From Pseudomonas fluorescens NCIMB 11764 (GTDB lineage Bacteria; Pseudomonadota; Gammaproteobacteria; Pseudomonadales; Pseudomonadaceae), in assembly GCF_000293885.2 (NCBI RefSeq), contig NZ_CP010945.1, positions 868,001-932,000 on the forward strand: a stretch of 64,000 bases of DNA, read 5' to 3'. Of this stretch, positions 19,474 to 28,830 are shown piece after piece (position 1 is the stretch's first letter; every line of letters starts with the position of its first letter). The position numbers were made by a program, and so were the translations under genes. The notes beneath the pieces are model-generated. The model was not told where the DNA came from. It did no database searches and saw only the letters and a list, made by a program, of their open reading frames with translations.

Positions 19474-21549
19474 ATGACCGAGTTGTCGCAAGTGTCGGTA
19501 ACGGCACTCAAGGGTGTCGGCGAGGCCATGGCCGAGAAACTGGCCAAGGTCGGCCTGGAGAATCTTCAGGACGTGCTGTTCCACCTGCCGCTGCGCTATC
19601 AGGACCGCACTCGTGTGGTGCCGATCGGCCACTTGCGACCCGGACAGGACGCCGTGATCGAAGGCACCGTCAGCGGCGCCGACGTGGTCATGGGCCGTCG
19701 CCGCAGTCTGGTCGTGCGTTTGCAGGACGGCACTGGCGGGCTCAGCCTGCGCTTCTACCATTTCAGCAACGCCCAGAAAGAAGGCCTCAAACGCGGCACG
19801 CGGATTCGCTGCTACGGCGAAGCGCGGCCCGGTGCGTCGGGGCTGGAAATCTACCACCCGGAATACCGCGCCATCACCGGCGACGAGCCGCCGCCCGTGG
19901 ATGAAACCCTGACGCCGGTCTACCCGCTCACCGAAGGCCTGACTCAACAGCGTTTGCGCCAACTGTGCATGCAAACCCTGACGATGCTCGGCCCGACCAG
20001 CCTGCCCGACTGGCTGCCGACCGAACTGGCGCGGGACTATCAACTGGCGCCGCTGGCCGATGCGATCCGCTACCTGCATCACCCGCCGGCCGATGCCGAC
20101 GTCGACGAACTCGCCCTCGGTCATCACTGGGCCCAGCACCGTCTGGCCTTCGAAGAACTGCTGACCCATCAACTGTCGCAGCAACGTCTGCGCGAAAGCA
20201 TGCGCTCCCTGCGTGCGCCGGCGATGCCGAAAGCCACGACGCTTCCGGCCAAGTATCTGGCCAACCTGGGGTTCGCACCGACTGGCGCCCAACAGCGCGT
20301 CGGCAACGAAATCGCCTACGACCTCAGCCAGCACGAACCGATGCTGCGGCTGATTCAGGGCGACGTCGGCGCGGGCAAAACCGTGGTCGCCGCCCTCGCC
20401 GCGCTCCAGGCTTTGGAGGCGGGTTATCAAGTCGCGTTGATGGCCCCCACCGAAATCCTCGCCGAGCAGCACTTCATCACCTTCAAGCGCTGGCTCGAGC
20501 CGCTGGGCATTGAAGTCGCGTGGCTGGCCGGCAAGCTCAAAGGCAAGAACCGCGCGGCTGCGCTCGAGCAGATCGCCAGCGGCACACCGATGGTGGTCGG
20601 CACTCACGCGCTGTTTCAGGACGAAGTGAAGTTCAAGAACCTCGCCCTCGTGATCATCGACGAACAACACCGCTTCGGCGTGCAGCAACGCCTGGCATTG
20701 CGACAGAAAGGCGTCGGCGGGCGGATGTGCCCACATCAGCTGATCATGACCGCCACGCCGATTCCTCGAACGCTGGCCATGAGCGCCTACGCCGACCTCG
20801 ACACTTCGATCCTCGACGAACTGCCGCCCGGCCGAACGCCGGTGAACACGGTGCTGGTCACCGACACCCGGCGCGTCGAAGTCATCGAACGGGTGCGCGG
20901 CGCCTGTGCCGAAGGGCGTCAGGCCTATTGGGTGTGCACGCTGATCGAAGAGTCGGAAGAGCTGACCTGCCAAGCGGCGGAAACCACTTTTGAGGACCTC
21001 ACCGCCGCCCTCGGCGAGTTGAAGGTCGGACTGATCCACGGCCGCATGAAGCCCGTCGAAAAAGCTGCTGTGATGGCCGAGTTCAAGGCCGGCAACCTGC
21101 AACTGCTGGTCGCCACCACCGTGATCGAAGTCGGCGTGGACGTCCCGAACGCCAGCCTGATGATCATCGAAAACCCCGAACGCCTCGGCCTTGCGCAACT
21201 GCACCAATTGCGCGGCCGCGTCGGCCGAGGCAGCGCCGCCAGCCATTGCGTGCTGCTCTACCATCCGCCGCTGTCGCAGATTGGCCGTCAGCGTTTGGGC
21301 ATCATGCGCGAGACCAACGACGGGTTTGTCATCGCGGAAAAAGACCTCGAACTGCGCGGCCCCGGCGAAATGCTCGGCACGCGTCAGACCGGCCTGCTGC
21401 AATTCAAGGTCGCCGACCTGATGCGCGACGCCGATCTTCTTCCCGCCGTGCGCGACGCCGCCCAGGCATTGCTGGAGCGCTGGCCGGATCACGTCAGCCC
21501 GCTGCTCGACCGCTGGCTGCGCCATGGGCAGCAATACGGCCAAGTGTGA
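19474..21549 (+). CDS. recG: ATP-dependent DNA helicase RecG
   Basis: RecG remodels stalled replication forks and branched DNA. The 691-residue protein has an N-terminal wedge/OB domain (about 60-160; HLPLRYQDRT and GLSLRFYHF), then superfamily 2 helicase motifs: Walker A QGDVGAGKT (about 294-302), DEQH (about 396-399), MTATPIPRT, and the motif VI region RGRVGRGSAASHC. The C-terminal TRG-like part RETNDGFVIAEKDLELRGPGE is complete. It follows oxyR closely and is probably in its operon, linking oxidative stress to DNA repair. Confidence 0.97.
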   Translation: MTELSQVSVTALKGVGEAMAEKLAKVGLENLQDVLFHLPLRYQDRTRVVPIGHLRPGQDAVIEGTVSGADVVMGRRRSLVVRLQDGTGGLSLRFYHFSNAQKEGLKRGTRIRCYGEARPGASGLEIYHPEYRAITGDEPPPVDETLTPVYPLTEGLTQQRLRQLCMQTLTMLGPTSLPDWLPTELARDYQLAPLADAIRYLHHPPADADVDELALGHHWAQHRLAFEELLTHQLSQQRLRESMRSLRAPAMPKATTLPAKYLANLGFAPTGAQQRVGNEIAYDLSQHEPMLRLIQGDVGAGKTVVAALAALQALEAGYQVALMAPTEILAEQHFITFKRWLEPLGIEVAWLAGKLKGKNRAAALEQIASGTPMVVGTHALFQDEVKFKNLALVIIDEQHRFGVQQRLALRQKGVGGRMCPHQLIMTATPIPRTLAMSAYADLDTSILDELPPGRTPVNTVLVTDTRRVEVIERVRGACAEGRQAYWVCTLIEESEELTCQAAETTFEDLTAALGELKVGLIHGRMKPVEKAAVMAEFKAGNLQLLVATTVIEVGVDVPNASLMIIENPERLGLAQLHQLRGRVGRGSAASHCVLLYHPPLSQIGRQRLGIMRETNDGFVIAEKDLELRGPGEMLGTRQTGLLQFKVADLMRDADLLPAVRDAAQALLERWPDHVSPLLDRWLRHGQQYGQV

Positions 21550-21627
21550 GCACCGTCGCAGATTCTGGACGATGCCTTTAGACAAGCTGGTTATACTCCT
21601 GCAATTGTTTGAATACGGATACAGACC

Positions 21628-23028
21628 ATGACTGAAGCTGCCCTCGTCCCCGAAACCCCGCACGCTCCGTCTGTTATTCGGCTGCTGCTTGCCAAACTGG
21701 GCATCGCCTACGAAGAAGTCCTCGACCACCACGGCCTGAACGCCTCGCGCAAAGTGCAGGCGGTATTGCTCGACGACGCCGTCGGCGCGCTGATGGTGCT
21801 GTTTCCGCAGAGCCAGTTACTCGACCTCAATCGTCTCGCCGAACTGACCGGTCGCCGCCTCGCTGCCGTGTCGACCGAGCGCCTGGAAAAAATGCTCGGC
21901 AAACACAGCCTGAGCCTGCTGCCCGGCCTGCCGGCACTGACCAGCTCGCCGTGCCTGTACGAAGAAAGCCTGCTGCGCGAACCGAAGTTGCTGATCAACT
22001 CGGGCGAGCCGGGCGTATTGCTGGAAATCACCAGCGAAGCCTTCAAGACCATGCTGACCAAGGCCAGCGCCGCCAACTTCGGCGAAAACCTGACCAGCAT
22101 CCGCCCGAACCTCGACCGCCCCGACGATGACCGCGAGGAAATCACCCAGGCCGTCCAGGCGTTCACCGCTCGGCGCATCCAGCAACGCCTGGAAGCCACC
22201 ATCGAAATTCCGCCGCTGGCCGAGACCGCACAGAAAATCATCAAACTGCGCGTCGACCCCAACGCCACCATCGACGACATCACTGGCGTCGTCGAAACCG
22301 ACCCGGCCCTGGCCGCACAAGTGGTGAGCTGGGCGGCATCGCCGTACTACGCGTCGCCGGGCAAGATTCGTTCAGTAGAAGATGCGATCGTCCGCGTGCT
22401 GGGTTTCGACCTGGTGATCAACCTGGCGCTGGGACTGGCCCTGGGCAAAACCCTCAGCCTGCCCAAAGACCACCCGCAACACACCACGCCGTACTGGCAG
22501 CAATCGATCTACACCGCCGCCGTCATCGAAGGCCTGACCCGCGCCATGCCCCGTGCCCAGCGCCCGGAAGCCGGCCTGACCTACCTTGCCGGCCTGCTGC
22601 ACAACTTCGGCTACTTGCTGCTCGCGCACGTCTTCCCGCCGCACTTCTCGCTGATCTGCCGCCACCTGGAGGTCAACCCGCACCTGTGCCACAGCTTTGT
22701 GGAGCAACACCTGCTGGGCATTAGTCGTGAACAGATCGGCTCATGGCTGATGCGCTACTGGGACATGCCGGACGAACTGGCCACTGCGTTGCGCTTCCAG
22801 CACGATCCGAGCTACGACGGCGCCTACGCTGAATATCCGAACCTCGTGTGCCTGGCGGTGCGCTTGCTGCGTAGTCGCGGCATCGGCTCCGGCCCGGATG
22901 AAGACATCCCGGATGCCTTGCTTGAACGCGTAGGTTTGACCCGCGACAAAGCCAACGACGTCGTCAGCAAAGTCCTCGAAGCTGAAGTGCTGCTGCGTGA
23001 ACTCGCGTCGCAATTCACCCAAGCCTAA
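21628..23028 (+). CDS. YbaK-type aminoacyl-tRNA deacylase-like and HDOD fusion protein
   Basis: The 466-residue product joins two domains. Residues 10-155 look like the YbaK/prolyl-tRNA synthetase-associated editing fold (VIRLLLAKLGIAYEEV, then an insert). Residues about 195-400 form an HDOD domain (IPPLAETAQKIIKLRVDPNA at its start, SVEDAIVRVLG). In the HD-like site the sequence is LLHNFG, so the usual HD aspartate is replaced by Asn, which is normal for signalling HDOD proteins without phosphohydrolase activity. The role is unknown, probably regulatory. The gene stands alone; TATACT at 21592-21597 may be its -10. Confidence 0.85.
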   Translation: MTEAALVPETPHAPSVIRLLLAKLGIAYEEVLDHHGLNASRKVQAVLLDDAVGALMVLFPQSQLLDLNRLAELTGRRLAAVSTERLEKMLGKHSLSLLPGLPALTSSPCLYEESLLREPKLLINSGEPGVLLEITSEAFKTMLTKASAANFGENLTSIRPNLDRPDDDREEITQAVQAFTARRIQQRLEATIEIPPLAETAQKIIKLRVDPNATIDDITGVVETDPALAAQVVSWAASPYYASPGKIRSVEDAIVRVLGFDLVINLALGLALGKTLSLPKDHPQHTTPYWQQSIYTAAVIEGLTRAMPRAQRPEAGLTYLAGLLHNFGYLLLAHVFPPHFSLICRHLEVNPHLCHSFVEQHLLGISREQIGSWLMRYWDMPDELATALRFQHDPSYDGAYAEYPNLVCLAVRLLRSRGIGSGPDEDIPDALLERVGLTRDKANDVVSKVLEAEVLLRELASQFTQA

Positions 23029-23032
23029 AAAG

Positions 23033-23268
23033 CATCGCGAGCAAGCCTCGCTCCTACAGGATTTTGGTGATCCCTGTAGGAGCAAGGCTTGCCCGCGAAG
23101 AATCCCCCCAATCCAACTGAACCACCACACCCCCTGTGGCGAGGGAGCTTGCTCCCGCTCGACTGCGCAGCAGTCGCAACCCCAGCCAACGCGGTGTGCC
23201 AAATACAACCAAGGTCTCAGGCTTTAGGGCCGCTCCGCAGCCCAGCGGGAGCAAGCTCCCTCGCCACA
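23033..23268. repeat. Two adjacent REP pairs after the HDOD gene
   Basis: The first pair (23035-23060 and 23073-23098) has arms TCGCGAGCAAGCCTCGCTCC and complement with a 12-base loop. The second (23136-23159 and 23244-23267) is the GTGGCGAGGGAGC type also seen at 1768 and 54339. Two different REP families are thus placed side by side. The whole 23029-23300 gap holds nothing else. Confidence 0.9.
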
Positions 23269-23300
23269 AAAGCCCCCTCACCCAGTCTTGATCAAGGTTC

Positions 23301-23684
23301 TCAAGCCTTGGCCTTCGCCTTCCGCGGCTTCAAATACTTGGTCAACCCCTGAAACCAGATCACCAGCGCCGGATTCCCCTTGATCTGAATCGACTTGTCC
23401 TGAATCCCCGTCATAAACGCCAACTGCTTGTTCTTCGCCTGCATCGTGACAAAGCCATATGCTGCATCCTTGAACGCAATCGCAAACGCCGGTTCGGCAT
23501 ACACACCCGACTTGCTGGTAATGCGCTGATCCTTCACAAAGAAATGCCGCGCCACTTTCCCGTCCAGGGTCTGTAGCTGGAACACCAATTCCTTGTCACC
23601 CAACTGCTGCTGAAACGCAGGATTTGTCCGACTGGCCTTACCCATCAACAAACCCAGCATCCACAGAAGAAAACGAAATTTCAT
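23301..23684 (-). CDS. SCP2-like small protein
   Basis: The 127-residue protein starts with a hydrophobic stretch (MKFRFLLWMLGLLMGKASR), which could be a membrane anchor, then a region resembling an SCP2 sterol-carrier fold: ELVFQLQTLDGKVARHFFV, DPAF-like EPAFAIAFKDAAYGF and a KGNPALVIWFQGL tail typical of SCP2 ligand-pocket ends. The C-terminus is basic (KPRKAKAKA). Homologues are sometimes misnamed helicases. The ligand and role are unknown. It is convergent with the HDOD gene. Confidence 0.7.
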   Translation of the reverse strand: MKFRFLLWMLGLLMGKASRTNPAFQQQLGDKELVFQLQTLDGKVARHFFVKDQRITSKSGVYAEPAFAIAFKDAAYGFVTMQAKNKQLAFMTGIQDKSIQIKGNPALVIWFQGLTKYLKPRKAKAKA

Positions 23685-24016
23685 ACGTGCAGCCTCAAGA
23701 GAAAAATGAACGGCCGGCGCAGTGTAGCGGCTTCGAGCAGGAACGCCACTGTTGTGCAGTGTTAGAAGAAGATGCCGGTATTTTTGACGCTGATGACTAC
23801 CAAGTCATTGACTAAACGTCGATGTTTAAAAGCCGAGGACTTTTGATCTTTCTACGCTCGGTTCTATCGGACATTTCCTTCAACACGTGGCGCTGTTCAT
23901 GAACTAGGCATCTCTAATCTTCATCGATAACCTTTGCTCGTTGCCGCGAAATCGGCGACCGGATGTGCAAGTCCGAAACCGGAGAAAAATTTCATTAACT
24001 CCAAGGATTTACACCA
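23685..24016. other. Intergenic region
   Basis: The 332 bases between the divergent SCP2-like and DUF6124 genes should hold both promoters. I see no repeat, RNA or convincing gene; a 63-codon frame at 23624-23815 mostly overlaps the SCP2-like gene and is rejected. Confidence 0.5.
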
Positions 24017-24415
24017 ATGACCAATCCGACGCCCAATGTTCCCGAATACGAGACCACATCCCCCTACGAATCCTTCGATTCCAAAAAACTCCACGAAGCC
24101 GCCGAGCGCGCCCTCGACCATCACCTCGGAACACATCCTGATAAAAAATCCAAACGTCGCAATGGCGACCTCTTCAGCGTCTGCCCCGACATCAACACTG
24201 AAACCCTCCTCGCCAACGCCTCGGAAGACCTCTTGTCCATCAGCGCCATCGCCGCCGACCTGGCCGACGGCGTGGAAGGCTCACGCCGCTCCGTAGCCCT
24301 GGCGCTCAGCCGCATGGCCGACGGGGTGCATTTGCTGGTTGAGCGAGCGCTGGATCATCTGGATGAACCGGAAATGGCGGCGATTTTCGCCAAGCAACAA
24401 AGCCGAGTCAGCTGA
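24017..24415 (+). CDS. DUF6124 family protein
   Basis: The 132-residue soluble protein has a Pro-rich N-terminus (TNPTPN), a conserved FSVCPDINTETLLANASEDL segment and a helical C-terminal half with SRRSVALALSRMAD and LVERALDHL. This matches the Pseudomonas-restricted DUF6124 (DUF3077-like) family of unknown function, often found as several copies per genome. AAGGA precedes the ATG. No operon partner is seen; a single REP-like half palindrome follows. Confidence 0.75.
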   Translation: MTNPTPNVPEYETTSPYESFDSKKLHEAAERALDHHLGTHPDKKSKRRNGDLFSVCPDINTETLLANASEDLLSISAIAADLADGVEGSRRSVALALSRMADGVHLLVERALDHLDEPEMAAIFAKQQSRVS

Positions 24416-24416
24416 C

Positions 24417-24445
24417 CTGTAGGAGCCGGCTTGCTGGCGATGGCG
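24417..24445. repeat. Single REP half-element
   Basis: TGTAGGAGCCGGCTTGCTGG is one arm of the common pseudomonad GTAGGAGC REP; no partner arm is present. Confidence 0.6.
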
Positions 24446-24460
24446 GCGCATCAATCGACG

Positions 24461-24487
24461 TAAAAAAGGGGACTTGGCGTCCCCTTT
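24461..24487 (-). terminator. Terminator at the end of the immunity island
   Basis: AAAGGGGAC (24465-24473) pairs with GTCCCCTTT (24479-24487). Read on the minus strand the stem is followed by six T, so it ends minus-strand transcription from the LprI-type gene at 24547. Confidence 0.8.
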
Positions 24488-24546
24488 CTCGATAATCCCT
24501 AACTCGACAGCCTGTCTCGGGCAGCGAGTTCAAACCTGTCATTTTT

Positions 24547-25149
24547 TTAGCGGTTCATGGGTAACTGAAAACGCATTCGTACAGCGCAATAGGCGAGGTC
24601 TTCGCGCAACATGCGGAAACTCATGTCGCACTGCGCATCGGCGTATTGCTTCCAAACCGGATCGTCGAATTCAACTCCGCCTAGCAGGTTGATCGAGGCC
24701 TTTAGGCCGTTTTCTCGATCCGGCCCTGCCATCAGCGATGCAGCTTTGTAAAAGCCATCATTCGGCATCCCTGTCTGTAGATAAATGAGTTCGCCCAACC
24801 GGGCATTGGTTGCACGCGCCAAACACGCAAGCTTCTCGATTGGCGCCTCAGCTCCCGGTAAAGCGGACTGATAGATATCTTCGCAATACGTTTCTTTGAA
24901 ACGCACCCACTTTCTTTGCACGTCGGTCAGTTGCTTCTTGTCTGCGGGAGCCAAACTGGCCATTGCTTTCTTGTATTGCTCATTCAAGACGGCATCGACT
25001 TTCTCGAGGCTTTGCTGACCGCAAGTGATCAAATCGGGATTGGTGAAGCTGTCGTGGTTGCAGGTTTCCTGAGCATTCGCCGAGATCATCGACGCCGCTA
25101 AAACGAAGCCCGTCAACGCCATCGCAAGCCTCTTAAGTGTTGTGCTCAC
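24547..25149 (-). CDS. LprI-type (DUF1311) periplasmic protein, copy 2
   Basis: The 200-residue product has a signal peptide (SLAMALTGFVLAAS-like core, cut after SANA) and a DUF1311/LprI region: Cys pair CGQQSLEKVDAVLNEQY, QRKWVRFKETYC and AIEKLACL-like PIEKLACLARATNARL. LprI of Mycobacterium tuberculosis inhibits lysozyme. The C-terminal 60 residues (GFYKAAS, CDMSFRML, MRFQLP) are shared with the paralogue at 39497. The GTG at 25149 has an AGGGG site and gives a charged signal N-region; ATG at 25122 is possible. As the last gene of the island it is likely an immunity-type lysozyme inhibitor; this role is inferred. Confidence 0.8.
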   Translation of the reverse strand: MSTTLKRLAMALTGFVLAASMISANAQETCNHDSFTNPDLITCGQQSLEKVDAVLNEQYKKAMASLAPADKKQLTDVQRKWVRFKETYCEDIYQSALPGAEAPIEKLACLARATNARLGELIYLQTGMPNDGFYKAASLMAGPDRENGLKASINLLGGVEFDDPVWKQYADAQCDMSFRMLREDLAYCAVRMRFQLPMNR

Positions 25150-25168
25150 TGCTGGGCCCCTACGCTAC

Positions 25169-26192
25169 TGCCAAGCTCCAGTTTCTGATTCGCCACAGCC
25201 TGCTCGCCCATTACTCCACCGCTCCTTTACTGCGCTCAGCCACTCGATCAGGAATCTTCGACCCCTTGCCCGCGCTGGTCATCAACGAGGCATATTGCTT
25301 GTAAGCCTGCGCCGCCCGCACCTTATCTTTCACGCCCCAGTAACTATCCGCGAGATTCAGATAGGCAACTGTTCTGCCGGGGTTTCTGGCAATAACCGCG
25401 TTCAACAACTCAATGGATTCTTCGTAATAGCCGGACTCGCCCAATAGAAAACCGACGTCGTTAGACCAGCTTGGCGATTGAACGAAGTCATACTTTTGCG
25501 CGATGTAACTGTGCGGATAGCAGTGGCCTTCGCCCCCATCCATCAGAAAATTCGCCATCACCGTCGAAACGGCCTCTTTCTGCCCTTTTCGATACAGCAC
25601 CAGCGCTTGGTCGAGCTGGTACGCGATATCCGACATCATCAGTTTTTTGTAGCCCTCGGCGGGTCGCTTAACGTGCAGGTCATGCAACTGCTCAAACACC
25701 TTGCGCCCATCGAACGACGACAACGAGGTTTCGCCGATCATGCTTTTGGGTACTTCTTCAACACTGACTACCGAGCGATCACAGGACTCGTTGTTGGTTA
25801 CCTGCACTAGGCTACTCAGCTCAAACTGTTTTGAGTTTTTGTTGTAGCGGAACACCAGATTGAAGTTGTAAACGCCGTTATCTTCTTCGTTACTGACCAG
25901 CACAAGCGCGTCCCCTGCTTCAGCGGAAGACTGCTTGACTGACACGGGCTCCCCTTGCATATCGACAACCGTAAGCACACCTGCCGGACTGTTGATCACG
26001 TTGATACTGAAGCCTTCACTCATGGCCGCCGAGTATTGGCTTTTGATTAACGGTATCGCTTTGGATGTATCCAGCAGAATGTCGTCGCTGGCCCCAGGCT
26101 CAGGCGCGATCAGCAGTCGGTGATAAGCTTCATCGGTATCACCAGTCAGCACAAACACGTTTTGACGTGATGCATCACCCATTAAACTGACC
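25169..26192 (-). repeat. Direct duplication, copy A (about 1.02 kb)
   Basis: This segment matches 28831-29852 in the same orientation over about 1,020 bases with scattered mismatches. It covers the last ~330 codons of the TPR gene plus about 40 bases after its stop. Homology ends abruptly at both edges, inside coding sequence at the 5' side. Confidence 0.9.
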
Positions 26193-26308
26193 GGAATCTT
26201 CCTGATAACCTGCGGAGTAGCGAGCGCAGGCGAAAGCAGCAGAGTGACATAGCAGACTAACGCGCAAACAAAGCACAAAAAAAAGCGTTTCACTGTCTTC
26301 AATTCCAT
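25211..26308 (-). CDS. Secreted TPR-tail protein A
   Basis: The 365-residue product has a signal peptide (KRFFLCFVCALVCYVTLLL, cleaved about residue 31) and no lipobox. From residue 40 onward it is a near copy of the C-terminal part of the 578-residue protein encoded at 28874. The C-terminal 70 residues contain a TPR-like unit (TVAYLNLADSYWGVKDKVRA) and the ending SKIPDRVAERS, which is shared by three neighbouring genes. The function is unknown; location and context suggest a periplasmic immunity protein. The ATG at 26308 follows a purine-rich stretch. Confidence 0.8.
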   Translation of the reverse strand: MELKTVKRFFLCFVCALVCYVTLLLSPALATPQVIRKIPVSLMGDASRQNVFVLTGDTDEAYHRLLIAPEPGASDDILLDTSKAIPLIKSQYSAAMSEGFSINVINSPAGVLTVVDMQGEPVSVKQSSAEAGDALVLVSNEEDNGVYNFNLVFRYNKNSKQFELSSLVQVTNNESCDRSVVSVEEVPKSMIGETSLSSFDGRKVFEQLHDLHVKRPAEGYKKLMMSDIAYQLDQALVLYRKGQKEAVSTVMANFLMDGGEGHCYPHSYIAQKYDFVQSPSWSNDVGFLLGESGYYEESIELLNAVIARNPGRTVAYLNLADSYWGVKDKVRAAQAYKQYASLMTSAGKGSKIPDRVAERSKGAVE

Positions 26309-26384
26309 AATTCAATCAGTTGAAATTCCCGCGACAAAGGAACGCAGTCTCCCGAGAGACTGTATATAAATAACGCCACCCTTA

Positions 26385-27242
26385 CTAATTCAAACGTTCC
26401 TCAACTCTCTTAGGAACCTTACTTGCAACACCTTTCTTCCTCATCGCCTTTCGATATTCAGCATAGTACGGCTTCGCCTCATCATGCTTTCCAAGTACCC
26501 AGAGAGAATCAGCAACATTAAGTTTCAAGGGCACTCTATCCGCCGCAACAGCCAACAAACGATTATAAATTTGCATTGCCAAAAGGTGCTCGCCACCTTG
26601 GGCAAAGTAGAACGCAATGTCATTATATTCAGATATATTTTTTTCAGGTGGATAGCACGCCATATAGGAGGCAATTCCCATGAAAACAGAGTCTCTTAAT
26701 GCACTAGCGCGCGACTCATTCTCAGACACGCCAACCACATCAGAGATTAGTTGCTTCGGAGAAATTCCCCCATTAGAAAATTCGAAAACCCCTCCTTCCG
26801 CACTTTTCCATTTGTTGTCCAGCCATGCGCCGTCACATTGCTGAACTGAACCCACATTTTCGACACAGCCAGTTTCCAGCGAAACCATATCGCAGTATAC
26901 CGGAGAGGAAACTATTTCACTCCCTTCCCCATCGACTACTTCTCCGGTATTTGTTCGCTGCACTATCACATATTTTTTATCGCCAGAGACAAGACCTATC
27001 TCTGAGCTTGCAACGACTCCATTCTCATAACCCGCCAATTGAGTTGGGAGCGAGTATATGCTGAACCCATCTGTGGAGCCTTGATATTGCACATCATTCC
27101 ACCCCCCATACTTCTCTTCATAATATTTAAAGCTTAAAGAACCACCTTTAAAACCAACAATTTTCAACGGCGCTGTATTTCCATAACTCGTATCAGTGAG
27201 CAAAAACACCAAACATGTGATCACACAGCACTTATTAAACAT
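26385..27242 (-). CDS. Secreted TPR-tail protein B
   Basis: The 285-residue protein begins with a signal peptide (MFNKCCVITCLVFLLTDTSYG). The N-terminal 150 residues are unlike the other TPR-tail proteins and hold cysteines (VYCDMVSLETGCVE, CDGAW). The C-terminus has the common tail: LKLNVADSLWVLGKHDEAKP, then ASKVPKRVEERLN. It is strongly AT-rich compared with the core genes. I do not recognise the N-terminal domain. It is likely a periplasmic immunity-type protein by context. Confidence 0.75.
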   Translation of the reverse strand: MFNKCCVITCLVFLLTDTSYGNTAPLKIVGFKGGSLSFKYYEEKYGGWNDVQYQGSTDGFSIYSLPTQLAGYENGVVASSEIGLVSGDKKYVIVQRTNTGEVVDGEGSEIVSSPVYCDMVSLETGCVENVGSVQQCDGAWLDNKWKSAEGGVFEFSNGGISPKQLISDVVGVSENESRASALRDSVFMGIASYMACYPPEKNISEYNDIAFYFAQGGEHLLAMQIYNRLLAVAADRVPLKLNVADSLWVLGKHDEAKPYYAEYRKAMRKKGVASKVPKRVEERLN

Positions 27243-27262
27243 TTACTGCCACCTTTAAAAAT

Positions 27263-27312
27263 GTGGGACAGACTTATTTTATCCCCAACTACAAAACCAA
27301 ATTCACCCCTCC
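27263..27312. repeat. GGGACAGA repeat, degenerate copy
   Basis: GTGGGACAGACTTATTTTAT is followed 25 bases later by a weak inverted arm ending CACCCCTCC. It belongs to the family best seen at 39416-39483. Confidence 0.5.
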
Positions 27313-27321
27313 GACTAACTG

Positions 27322-27828
27322 TTATTTATCACCAGGTTCAACGTAATAAGTCTCAGCGTGCTTAAGCAACGACAGAAAGCTTCTCCTCAACTCATTAGTT
27401 TCCTTTTCCTCGCCACATGTCTCTATAAAAAAAACATTATTCCTGCCTGCCTCAAATGATGTGGTAAAACAAACGGAACCTAAAAAGTATACGCCCTCTA
27501 CTCCAGACCAATTGCTACCAGAGTAGAGGTTTGCTTTTGATAGCGGATGCGATCCATTCCCAACTTTCAATCCATCTTTCTCTTGCGCATAATCGCCAGC
27601 TATTGCGTCCGCCAGAGTCATATCTTCGCAGCCGACCTTAATATCCCGCACCCTACCGTCTTTATATTTGTATTTAACAATAGTCTCGCCCTCACTTGTT
27701 TTCCCAGATGAGAAACCAGCGAAATCTTTTACCTTCATCACACAACCATTGCTTTCAACAACAAGATTCTCTCCAGCGTTCGCCAGAAAAAACGAGGACA
27801 ATAAATACAAAGCGGCGACTTTAATCAC
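27322..27828 (-). CDS. Small secreted protein of unknown function
   Basis: The 168-residue product has a signal peptide (IKVAALYLLSSFFLANAG). The mature part contains four cysteines (NGCVMKV, VGCEDM, GSVCFTTS, ETCGEE), which could form two disulfides, and a central LYSGSNWSGVEGVYFLG stretch. No family recognised. The start is a GTG after AGAGGCAG. Flanked on both sides by copies of the GGGACAGA repeat, it looks like an individual cassette of the island. Confidence 0.7.
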   Translation of the reverse strand: MIKVAALYLLSSFFLANAGENLVVESNGCVMKVKDFAGFSSGKTSEGETIVKYKYKDGRVRDIKVGCEDMTLADAIAGDYAQEKDGLKVGNGSHPLSKANLYSGSNWSGVEGVYFLGSVCFTTSFEAGRNNVFFIETCGEEKETNELRRSFLSLLKHAETYYVEPGDK

Positions 27829-27855
27829 TGTCTCTGCCTCTTAATAAATGAAGAA

Positions 27856-27930
27856 AAATGGGACAGATTTATTTATCGGCGACCGCACCACAAAGTGCCG
27901 AGCGCAACTAAACAAATCCATTCCCTTTTC
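27856..27930. repeat. GGGACAGA repeat copy
   Basis: Left arm AAATGGGACAGATTTATTT, right arm AAACAAATCCATTCCCTTTT, separated by about 35 bases. Confidence 0.65.
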
Positions 27931-27939
27931 CCTTTTTCG

Positions 27940-28785
27940 TTAAAGACTAGAAGAAGCTTCAGAGCGCTCAAATACTCGCGATGGAATTTTCGACTTTTTG
28001 TTTACCGACAGCATGAGTTTTTTATATTCAGAATATTGTTTTACGGCATCATTTTTATTGCCAACCGCCCAGTTTGAATCCGCCAAATTCAACCAAGCAA
28101 CCGCTCTATTTGGCTGAGCAGTTACGATATCTTTTAGGAGCGGGATCGATTCCGCTGCTTGATTATTCTCCTGTAGAAAATAGGCATAATCATTTATCGC
28201 TGATACAACTACATCAGCCAATTCTTTGTCAGCCAGCCAAGCAGACTTATAATTTTCCGCATAAGCAGAAAGCCCGATGATCGCCTCCTCTTTTTTTCCT
28301 CTTTTAAACAACGACAGAGCATTGGCGTGAGCGAGACCAATCATTTCCGAATAAACAATTTTATGTTTCTTGTCATTGAGCAGAATCTTTCCATAGCGAT
28401 TAACCAGACTATTATCTAATGCACAAATACCCACATCATCCACATCAGTTATAACTATCGCCGCGGAATCACTCTCAACGTTTATTTTTTTCCCCTGCGC
28501 TTGTTCTTCACTATAACTGTTTATGCCCGTGCTGACTGGAAAGAGGTTACCTTTAAAGCCTCCTTCTACAGCTGTTAAACTTGCTGCGATTACGCAACTA
28601 CCTGACGTAGCCTGCCCATTATCGTTTCCCCCAGCAAGAACTAGCAACGAAGTACGTCCTTGCACCTCCGTTAAAGCTGCACTTCCTGAATCGGAAACGT
28701 AAAGCGCCAAACTGTTTTGAGCCATTGAAATACTGGCAAAAAGCACTGCAACAGCAAACATCAAAATATTAGTAGCCGCTTTCAT
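27940..28785 (-). CDS. Secreted TPR-tail protein C
   Basis: The 281-residue product has a signal peptide ending SISMAQ (cut near residue 22). The N-terminal 120 residues are specific to this gene and include two cysteines (GSCVIAAS and ICALDN). The second half is helical with TPR units (LADVVVSAINDYAYFLQE, AVAWLNLADSNWAVGNKND) and ends with the shared SKIPSRVFERSE. It sits between the small secreted gene and the second TPR-duplication gene. Immunity role inferred only from context. Confidence 0.75.
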   Translation of the reverse strand: MKAATNILMFAVAVLFASISMAQNSLALYVSDSGSAALTEVQGRTSLLVLAGGNDNGQATSGSCVIAASLTAVEGGFKGNLFPVSTGINSYSEEQAQGKKINVESDSAAIVITDVDDVGICALDNSLVNRYGKILLNDKKHKIVYSEMIGLAHANALSLFKRGKKEEAIIGLSAYAENYKSAWLADKELADVVVSAINDYAYFLQENNQAAESIPLLKDIVTAQPNRAVAWLNLADSNWAVGNKNDAVKQYSEYKKLMLSVNKKSKIPSRVFERSEASSSL

Positions 28786-28830
28786 CTTTCAACCGCCCCT
28801 GTGCTTTCGCCTTTTTTGAAACAAATCTAA

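Noticed and set aside
18550-21732. 1,060-codon minus-strand frame opposite oxyR and recG
   Set aside because: His/Val/Asp-rich composition typical of antisense frames; covers two certain genes.
23624-23815. 63-codon frame beside the SCP2-like gene
   Set aside because: Starts inside the SCP2-like gene on the other strand, without signal or domain.
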